Assembly (NCBI GenBank): GCA_027923505.1 | Contig: BROI01000003.1 | Span: forward strand, 1-64,000 | Source of the DNA: Mayamaea pseudoterrestris | Taxonomy: Eukaryota; Bacillariophyta; Bacillariophyceae; Sellaphorales; Sellaphoraceae | Direction: 5' to 3' | Length of the DNA: 64,000 nucleotides | Shown: piece after piece, positions 57,561 to 64,000 of the stretch | How the letters are laid out: each line of letters begins with the position of its first letter | Position numbering within the stretch: the stretch's first letter is position 1 | Notes under the pieces: model-generated | The model's database searches: none | What the model was told of the DNA's origin: nothing | The model's input: only the letters and a program-made list of their open reading frames with translations | Translations under genes and position numbers: made by a program

Positions 57561-58526
57561 AACAAACGCCGACGTTTCCTCCATGCCCGTCGACTTGACC
57601 TTTTCCAATGCCGCCAAGTCTTGCACGACCCAATGAGGATCGCCGCTCAGCATAATCTCCGTGGTAAACTCGTTGAGTGGCTGGTCAACGTACGTAATGG
57701 GCTTGTTCAAATGCTTGCTCAGCAGGTCGGCAACCTCTTGATCCGTGATTGGTCCCGGACCAGTGAGCTTGTACGTGTGATTGTAGTGCGGTCGAGGCTC
57801 CAACAGCACGCGGACGGCCACTTCGGCAATGTCATTGGGCGAAACGTAATTCACTCCCTTGTTGCCCGACGCACCGTAAAACTTGGCCGGCGTTTTGTCT
57901 TCACGAATCTCATGGTTTTGAAACTGGAAAACGTTGGACATGAAGTGCGTGGCCTTTAGAATGGTGTAACCAAAGTTCATGCGAGGCGCCTCCATCATGA
58001 CGCCCGCGTCGGCAAACGGCGAAAAGTCCAGCTGAGGTGTCGCACAACTGGTGGCGAGCAAGTCGTCCATTTCCGCGTGCATCTTGACCAGCGGAACCTC
58101 GTAAAACGCTTCATGCGGATTGTAAAACGAAAGTTTGACAAAATGCTTGACTCCGGCCGTTTCGCAGGCGTCCAAAAAGACGGGAAAGTGCTTCTGCCAG
58201 TCCTTGGTGTACGCTACCGTGCAAAGAACCGACTTGACATCCTTCAAAGCGTTCGCATAGGTATCCTCGCGGTCCCAGCTAAAGACGGCAATCTCCGCTC
58301 CCTTGAGTCCCATATCTTCCAGCAGCTCCAACTTGCTCGTGCCTAGACGAACCTGCGGGTAACCCGCGTTCAGTAGCTTTAGTGCCACGCGATGACCAAT
58401 AATGCCAGTGCCGCCCGTCACAAAGATGCGACCCGATTCGGGGTCCAAATTGTGAATGCCAAGCATTTCGCCAACGTGGGCGAGACCGGTCAAGCTCTTG
58501 GTGACTGTATCGGTAATCTTGTCCAT
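57426..58526 (-). CDS. NmrA-like reductase, second copy with altered C-terminus
   Basis: Same as the copy at 54444 up to the sequence TKMELGAD, after which the last 11 native residues are replaced by 11 from the antisense of the truncated thioredoxin gene (RLVLVQNKFRF). The total length of 366 is unchanged by chance. The Rossmann fold is whole, so the enzyme could still work. Its 3' end overlaps that of the truncated thioredoxin gene by 135 bp on the opposite strand. Confidence 0.8.
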   Translation of the reverse strand: MDKITDTVTKSLTGLAHVGEMLGIHNLDPESGRIFVTGGTGIIGHRVALKLLNAGYPQVRLGTSKLELLEDMGLKGAEIAVFSWDREDTYANALKDVKSVLCTVAYTKDWQKHFPVFLDACETAGVKHFVKLSFYNPHEAFYEVPLVKMHAEMDDLLATSCATPQLDFSPFADAGVMMEAPRMNFGYTILKATHFMSNVFQFQNHEIREDKTPAKFYGASGNKGVNYVSPNDIAEVAVRVLLEPRPHYNHTYKLTGPGPITDQEVADLLSKHLNKPITYVDQPLNEFTTEIMLSGDPHWVVQDLAALEKVKSTGMEETSAFVSHDIENICGHKAQTFEEYLLDRDMMTKMELGADRLVLVQNKFRF

Positions 58527-60442
58527 GGTCGTTCAGTTGCTTGGGATTGTTGTTGATGCTGTTGTGTTGCTGTTGCAATCTTGCTATCGCTTATCCGTTG
58601 TTGTGAGCGAGGCAAGCTGCTGGAGCTTTTGCGAACCGCTGGGTTCGGTTGGTTGTCTCATTTAGCCTTTCCGTGGAAGCTTGGCGGTTCGCATATGCAA
58701 TGCATGTGCAATGCGATGCAACGCTTCGTATTGTGGCGATCGAGTACCGATAAGACTCTTTCCAATACCGGAGCGACCTATCTAGCGCGCGCTGGACGAC
58801 AACCATCACACATCACATTCGCTTGCCGACAAGCCTCTTGCTTCCATCTCGTCATGGGACGCCCAAGTAGCATGCACTTGGCACTCTTATCGCTGGTAGT
58901 GCTGCATTGGTCTCTGCTTGCCGAAGGCAAACGAGCCGTGATGCCATGGGGCTGGTCGTCAAGCTTGTCAAGGATTGCCAGCAGCAGCAAACGCACCGCT
59001 GCATCATTCATTCTGCAACGTGGAGGTTACCAGGACCAGGAGCATTCATCATCCATCACTGAGCCAGATCAGGAGGAGAGCCTTGACGATAAAGTTCGTC
59101 GGGCCATGGAAAAGCTTGGTCTCACGCCTCCGGCCGCAGAAGAAGAAACGATCGACGCATCATCTGCAACTACAGCAGAAACCACATGCGAGGGAGGCGT
59201 CTGCGAAATGCCAACACAGCCTACTACAGAGCAGCAGCAGCAGCAAGACCCCGAAGCATTAGCCGATGTCATTTCATCCAGCATGAGCATTGACCGATCA
59301 CTCGCCATGGCTGCCATTGTTGCAACCGCCACCATGCAGGGCGACAAACATTTGTTCAACGAGGTGGCGGCTCGGCAAATGATACTGCAGGAGCTTCAAG
59401 TCGTGAGTTCCGTTCCAAAGGATTCCGAGCAAGTGCAGCAACTGGTGCAGCAGGAGGGAATTTCAGTGTTCGAGGCGCGGCGAGCGCTGGCGTTTGCGGA
59501 TGGAAACATGGACAATGCGCGCGCCATACTATTGGCTGAGAAGGAAGATTTGAAGCTAAATGAGAAGGAGGAGGCAGACACAGACACTGAAGTGAAAGAA
59601 AATAAAGCTGCACCAGAGGCACCAATCAACTTTCCAACTGTTGAAGTCAAGTCAAACTTTGACCCCACCAAAATGGCACAGCCAGAAGCGCCTCAGGAGA
59701 GTGCAGCACCTCCACAACCAGCCGACAAGTCCAAGGTTGTGTTCGAGGCAACCTCCAAGGACATTCAGAAACTAGTCCTTGAATCGCCCGTTCCAGTGCT
59801 GCTGGACGTTTATGCGGATTGGTGCGGCCCCTGCAAGGTGTTGGGTCCAGCACTGGAAGAAATGGCCGTCAAGAGCGGTGGAGCCTTTCGACTGGTCAAG
59901 GTCAACTCCGACAATGAACGGCCAGTCTCGGGTGCACTCGACGTGACGGCACTGCCAACCGTCTTTGGCGTCAAGAATGGAAGAATCGTCAACATGTTTC
60001 AGGGAATGCCAAAGTCACAGGAAGCCATGCAGAGTTTCATGATGGGTTTGATGGTGAACGAATCGCACTTTAGTCCGCCACTAACCGAGGAGCAAAAGCA
60101 ACAATACGCCGATCTTACCTCAAAGCTGGTCAAAATGGCTGGATCGGCCTGCTTTTCATTCTCGGCGCGCGAAGGACTTCAGGATCGCGTCACGGCGCAA
60201 CTGGACAAGCTCGCCGAGCAGACTGGAGACTTTTCTATTGCGGAGGAGTCGGCCCAAGTGTTAAAGTCGCTTCTGTTAAACGTCATTCGCGATCCGTATG
60301 CACCAAAGTTTCGAGTTGTCAAGCTTGACAATAAGGTCATTGCCGCGAAGATTAAGCAGTACCCAGCATGCTTGGCGTTTTTGAAGAATGTTGGATTTTC
60401 CGCAACGTCAGAATCGGAACTTGTTCTGCACAAGAACAAGCC
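57461..60442. repeat. Tandem duplication, unit 2 (2982 bp)
   Basis: Second head-to-tail copy. The joint at 57460/57461 (...AAGCC|GGTCGGCG...) shows no microhomology beyond chance. Continuing past 60442, the thioredoxin gene reads on into its native 3' part. Confidence 0.97.
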
Positions 60443-61175
60443 TGTCATTAACGTTGCTCCACTCATTGTGGCGCGCGATACAATTGACAAGTGGCTGGAC
60501 GCTAGTCGGTACGAAGTTGCCAAGGCGGCGCGAAAAAGAAAAGATGAAATTGATCGTGTTCGTGTTCAAAAAGAATTGGAGACTGCGAGGGCTAACGAGC
60601 CCGAGGAGGAAGCATCAGGTGAAGTGTTGGTCGACCCAGATGCATGTACTATCAAGGCGCGGATAGAAGGGAAGAAGAAGATCCATGCGCTCGATTTACG
60701 AGCAGATGACTCGTTGACAAAGGTATTGTCCAAACTGCCAGTTTCGATTCCAGACGGCGAGGAAGTGAAAATAACTTGTGCAGCCAAACGATTAGTTGTC
60801 AGTGCGAGCGACGGAGCTACAATGAAGCAGTCACTTCGACAGCTCGGGCTGCATCCAGCAGCATCAATTGTTGTCGCCATTGGCTCGGAAAGGTCTGCGC
60901 CATCTACTAGTAAAAAGTCAACCAAGTCAAAAATCGCTGACCGAGCAGCGAAGAAGAAAAAGAAAGGAAGTCACACCATGCACTCTATTGGGGTATACGC
61001 AAAGGATGACAACGCCAAGGGTGAACTTATTGACGGTGGAGGCGGTGTGATGTATGAACATGACGTTTCGGACGACGAAGAGGAGAAAGTAAAGGACGTC
61101 AAGCCAGACATTGATAACGAAGAAAATTCCAGCGAAGGTGAAGGGGCGGCTGCTGGCGCAGTGGAAGAAGAGTAG
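58854..61175 (+). CDS. UBA-thioredoxin-PUB-UBX protein, intact; candidate periplastidal CDC48 cofactor
   Basis: One exon, 773 residues from the ATG at 58854 (the frame is open upstream, but this start gives a signal peptide, MHLALLSLVVLHWSLLAEG). Order: a UBA-like segment (about 205-240, ISVFEARRALAFADGNMDNA); thioredoxin (about 295-400, active site DWCGPCK); a PUB domain (about 450-530, LKSLLLNVIRDPYAPKFRVV); a coiled stretch; a UBX-like beta-grasp (about 605-680, ending LRQLGLHPAASIVVAIGSE); and a basic then acidic tail. PUB and UBX domains bind CDC48/p97. With a signal peptide and no Phe at the cleavage site, the protein could act in the periplastidal compartment with the SELMA import machinery. 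ER lumen is the alternative. Confidence 0.85.
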   Translation: MGRPSSMHLALLSLVVLHWSLLAEGKRAVMPWGWSSSLSRIASSSKRTAASFILQRGGYQDQEHSSSITEPDQEESLDDKVRRAMEKLGLTPPAAEEETIDASSATTAETTCEGGVCEMPTQPTTEQQQQQDPEALADVISSSMSIDRSLAMAAIVATATMQGDKHLFNEVAARQMILQELQVVSSVPKDSEQVQQLVQQEGISVFEARRALAFADGNMDNARAILLAEKEDLKLNEKEEADTDTEVKENKAAPEAPINFPTVEVKSNFDPTKMAQPEAPQESAAPPQPADKSKVVFEATSKDIQKLVLESPVPVLLDVYADWCGPCKVLGPALEEMAVKSGGAFRLVKVNSDNERPVSGALDVTALPTVFGVKNGRIVNMFQGMPKSQEAMQSFMMGLMVNESHFSPPLTEEQKQQYADLTSKLVKMAGSACFSFSAREGLQDRVTAQLDKLAEQTGDFSIAEESAQVLKSLLLNVIRDPYAPKFRVVKLDNKVIAAKIKQYPACLAFLKNVGFSATSESELVLHKNKPVINVAPLIVARDTIDKWLDASRYEVAKAARKRKDEIDRVRVQKELETARANEPEEEASGEVLVDPDACTIKARIEGKKKIHALDLRADDSLTKVLSKLPVSIPDGEEVKITCAAKRLVVSASDGATMKQSLRQLGLHPAASIVVAIGSERSAPSTSKKSTKSKIADRAAKKKKKGSHTMHSIGVYAKDDNAKGELIDGGGGVMYEHDVSDDEEEKVKDVKPDIDNEENSSEGEGAAAGAVEEE

Positions 61176-61268
61176 AAGTTGTTGGCAGCGTAGCAAAAGG
61201 CACCAGATTGCTGCGCGATAGATGTTTGACGTATACATATAACACATATTATGCAATGTTACTACATA

Positions 61269-63689
61269 TTAGTCAATCGTCTCCATTGCATACTTGTACT
61301 CAGTAAACATGTCCGAAATCGGGCTACTGGGAAATGTTGCTTCGAAGAAGCCTTCGGACGAAGTTAAATTCCGTGCTCGAAGTTGCTTAATTTGCATTTC
61401 GAAGCTTTCCGCCTCTTGCTCCTTTTCGTTACGAAGCTTCTCCAAGTCTCGGCGAAGCTGAATAGTAGTTCTTTCACCCTCCATAGATTTCTCCAGAAGC
61501 GACGCAATGGCCGTATTGCTGTCTTGGAGCCGAGTACGCGACTCTTGCATCATTGACTTATTGGCCTTCTCTAGTGATGATATGATCATTTTCGCGTTCA
61601 CCAATGATTCTGTTTCAAGTCGCCATTGTTTTTGGTACGTGGCAGCGTCAGTCCGAGCTCTAATTAACTCATCATGGAGATGTCGCATTTCCTTCAGTAT
61701 TGATCCTTGTTGAGTGTCGCTGAATATCTGACCACCACCATGAGCAAGCAACGTAGCTAGTGCTTCTGTCTGTGAAGGACTATATGTAGTGATAGCCAAC
61801 GATGAAGAAGCAGGAGTAGCAGTCCTGGTTTCTTCAAGTTCAGAAGCTTCCGTGGCGTCATCGGAAATGTAGCCCACGTCGCCGTCATCAACCTTGAGAC
61901 TGTCTCGCAGCACTGCAAGCTCTCGCTCTTTCTTCGCAAGTAGTTCCATGTTAGTCTGACACTGTTCGCGCAGGCTCAGAATTTCCTGACGCATGGAATC
62001 AACTTGATTGTCATTGTGACGATGACTCTCTTCCTTGAGCCTCTTCGTCTCCTCCCTTTGCCGCTTCAAAGCATCCTCGACTCGATGCAGCTGACGTGTC
62101 TTTTCCTCCAACTCTCTGTGTAATCGCCTTGGATCTGACGGCATGGTAATGGCCGGAGTCGGGCTTCTAGTTGCATCAACGCTTGAATCTACACTGCTAG
62201 CATCTGTCTCGACAAAGCTCGCTTCTGGCATTGTCTCGTGCAAAAGTTGCAAACTTGCTTTCATCGCGGAGATGGAATCGTCCAAAGCAGCACCTACCCT
62301 TTCCAAGGCAGAAGCGTCACCACCATCAGATGCTTTCATGTCACACGCTTGAGCATGCACATCCCTCACGTTCTTCTCCAGACGAGCCGTCAATGCCAGC
62401 TGGCGCTGCTGCTTGCTAGTAGTACTGCCTCCAATACTATGCATCGGAACGTTGCGCTGCAAGTCACGCAACTGCGTCGCCAAGGAATCAAGTCGCTTCT
62501 GCTTGTCCGCCGCATCCACCGTGAGCGAATGTATCGCATCGTCCTTGGCTTTGAGCTTGCTTCGAAGGTCAGCCGCGAGAGAACCGCTCGCTTGCTCCAA
62601 GGATGTGATAATCATCTTGGCGTTCTCAAGCGCCAAGCTCTTTTCCTCGAGCTCCTTGGCGAGCTTGGTAGTTTCGTCTGTTGCATTATGAACGCTATCA
62701 TCCTCGTTGCCAGGCAGCTTGCCCTTCGCCTGGCTTGAGCTGCTGGAAGCAACATGGGTTGATTGAGCCTCTTGCTGCTTGACATCAGTAGCAAAATTAT
62801 TGTTCTTCGCCTTTTCGAAAACACTCATGCACGTTTCCCACAATTGTCGCTCCTGACGGTTCAATCCATAGGGCATTTTCACGTAATGACTAGATCCAGC
62901 CGCCGCCTGCAGCGCCTGCGTCATGCGCGCCAGCGAGTTGGTCGGATATTGATGTGGGGACGAGTCATCGTCCACGCCGCCGTCACCCAGTGAACTAACG
63001 TCGTCCGGTGGTTCCACGTTGGTTGTCTTGCTTTTAACGCGACTCAACGAGTTTGCTGCTGATGCACCACTCGCTCCACCAACATTGTTATTCGCCGCAT
63101 ACTGCCCATGGCTCAAGTTGCTTGGCAGCGACGAGCTGGACACTTTGCGCGCCAGCTGTCCGCGCGGAGGCGTGTACGCACTGCTCGACGGCGGTCGTTG
63201 CCACCAGCGGGGCGCCAGCTTGGGCGGCGTGATTAGAGCAGCAGGTGCAACGTTGTGAGACTGCAGCAAGTCATCCGGCAGTGTCAATAGTGCGGGGACT
63301 TTGTTGCTGCTATCTGCAGCAACTGCGGCGGCTTCCATTGTTTGATTGACGCGAGGCGACAGCCGGGGTCGGGGAGCATCATCCACGTCCCAGGTGCGCA
63401 TGGACAAGACATGTATCCCCGTAGGCGGAACTGGTAGAGTCTTGCTTGAGTGACTTGCTGCATCTTCCAATGCCATGGTGACTGGAACCATGGTAGTCTT
63501 GTTGTTGATTTTGCCATCGCTAGCCGTTGAAGGCAGCTGCGCTGGCGACGTCGGAAGCTCGGGCGCACATTCATCGTCTAGCGACACTTCCACTCGATCT
63601 GCATTGCCTCTTCCTCCTTTGAACGTGGCGAGACGCCGGTTCCGTCGATCCCGGGCCGTTGCAACGAGAGAAGCGCTGCTGCTGCTCAT
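61269..63689 (-). CDS. Large coiled-coil protein, unknown
   Basis: One exon, 806 residues from the ATG at 63689. The N-terminal half is Ser/Pro-rich and disordered-looking with a basic start (RDRRNRRLATFKGGRGNADR). From about 290 on there are several long coiled-coil segments (ELEEKSLALENAKMIITSLE and a similar SLVNAKMIISSLEKANKSMM later). The repeat of the xNAKMIIxSLEx motif at two places, each after a coiled coil, suggests internal duplication. A cytoskeletal or scaffold role is possible but unsupported. Convergent with the gene at 58854, 93 bp away. Confidence 0.7.
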   Translation of the reverse strand: MSSSSASLVATARDRRNRRLATFKGGRGNADRVEVSLDDECAPELPTSPAQLPSTASDGKINNKTTMVPVTMALEDAASHSSKTLPVPPTGIHVLSMRTWDVDDAPRPRLSPRVNQTMEAAAVAADSSNKVPALLTLPDDLLQSHNVAPAALITPPKLAPRWWQRPPSSSAYTPPRGQLARKVSSSSLPSNLSHGQYAANNNVGGASGASAANSLSRVKSKTTNVEPPDDVSSLGDGGVDDDSSPHQYPTNSLARMTQALQAAAGSSHYVKMPYGLNRQERQLWETCMSVFEKAKNNNFATDVKQQEAQSTHVASSSSSQAKGKLPGNEDDSVHNATDETTKLAKELEEKSLALENAKMIITSLEQASGSLAADLRSKLKAKDDAIHSLTVDAADKQKRLDSLATQLRDLQRNVPMHSIGGSTTSKQQRQLALTARLEKNVRDVHAQACDMKASDGGDASALERVGAALDDSISAMKASLQLLHETMPEASFVETDASSVDSSVDATRSPTPAITMPSDPRRLHRELEEKTRQLHRVEDALKRQREETKRLKEESHRHNDNQVDSMRQEILSLREQCQTNMELLAKKERELAVLRDSLKVDDGDVGYISDDATEASELEETRTATPASSSLAITTYSPSQTEALATLLAHGGGQIFSDTQQGSILKEMRHLHDELIRARTDAATYQKQWRLETESLVNAKMIISSLEKANKSMMQESRTRLQDSNTAIASLLEKSMEGERTTIQLRRDLEKLRNEKEQEAESFEMQIKQLRARNLTSSEGFFEATFPSSPISDMFTEYKYAMETID

Positions 63690-64000
63690 TTGCAAAACGC
63701 GAAGAATGCAGGCAGCAGAAATGAGGCTGAATTGCGTAAATCTTTTTTCAGCAGTCCATAAAGCTTGCTGCTCGCATTGTTTTTAAACTATATTATATTT
63801 GAGAGGTTTGGATCGACGCAGTCCTTGGAGTTTGCCTGCCGAGTCGCTGCAACAAGCAACAGCAAGACGAATGCATGTGCATCATCGTCGTCGCGCCGTT
63901 TGCAACGCATTCGGGCGACGAGCAGACGATCTAAAAGGATGTCGCAACGGTGAAAGCTTGGCGCGCCGGTGACGACATCCGTGTCAATCCGCACGCAACC
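63690..64000. other. Window end, no gene seen
   Basis: Upstream flank of the coiled-coil gene. A few short frames occur without motifs; a gene beginning beyond the window cannot be judged. Confidence 0.4.

Noticed and set aside
57426-60442. Reading the second gene pair as ordinary diverged paralogues
   Set aside because: The match includes the intergenic DNA and shadow frames at a constant offset and stops abruptly within both genes, so it is a segmental tandem copy, not old paralogy.
1-64000. Bacterial operons, CRISPR arrays, phage or LTR-type elements
   Set aside because: Spliceosomal introns, eukaryotic gene content and the absence of direct-repeat arrays, reverse transcriptase or capsid motifs argue against all of these.

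Overview
The window looks like nuclear DNA of an ochrophyte (photosynthetic stramenopile), most likely a diatom or close relative. Three gene products begin with a signal peptide cut just before Phe, followed by a basic, Ser/Thr-rich stretch. This is the 'ASAFAP' bipartite leader of secondary red plastids, seen in rubredoxin, plastid bL9 and a CreA-domain protein. A fourth plastid candidate carries a twin-arginine thylakoid-lumen signal. The other genes are typical eukaryotic housekeeping genes: PRP17, eL18, RAE1, mL53, ALG1, ISWI, TYW1, a UBR E3 ligase, UTP23 and SmD3. Genes are densely packed on both strands. Many lack introns; the introns present are mostly 60-200 bp with GT-AG ends, plus one likely GC-AG intron. 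I saw no rRNA, convincing tRNA or CRISPR.

Layout. 0.1-7.6 kb: PRP17, eL18, a crotonase-fold protein, an unknown protein and a putative thylakoid-lumen protein. 8.4-13.7 kb: a small cluster of secreted or membrane genes on the minus strand, one built from three internal repeats, with a decayed paralogous fragment, interrupted by RAE1 and mL53. 14-26.3 kb: an EXS-domain membrane protein, rubredoxin, a 50-residue ORF, a PLAC8-like protein, ALG1 and an 11-exon ISWI remodeller. 26.3-29.7 kb: poorly resolved hypothetical ORFs. 29.8-43.3 kb: TYW1, a 3007-residue UBR ligase in one exon, UTP23 and the CreA-domain protein. 43.6-51.4 kb: a minus-strand run with two paralogous RING-like proteins, an acidic membrane protein and an ELM2-SANT-PHD protein; a Tc1/mariner-type MITE lies in it. 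52-54.3 kb: SmD3 and plastid bL9. 54.4-61.2 kb: a head-to-tail duplication of 2982 bp. 61.3-63.7 kb: a coiled-coil protein.

Main points of interest. (1) The duplicated unit holds most of a divergent gene pair, an NmrA-like reductase and a signal-peptide-bearing UBA-thioredoxin-PUB-UBX protein. The copies appear identical, and one copy of each gene has a new chimeric 3' end. (2) That UBA/PUB/UBX protein is a good candidate for the CDC48-dependent import machinery (SELMA) of the periplastidal compartment. (3) The palindrome TACCGGTA occurs eight times, always between genes and mostly 80-200 bp upstream of start codons. (4) The 437-bp element at 47.3-47.7 kb has matching 34-bp ends and a TA duplication.
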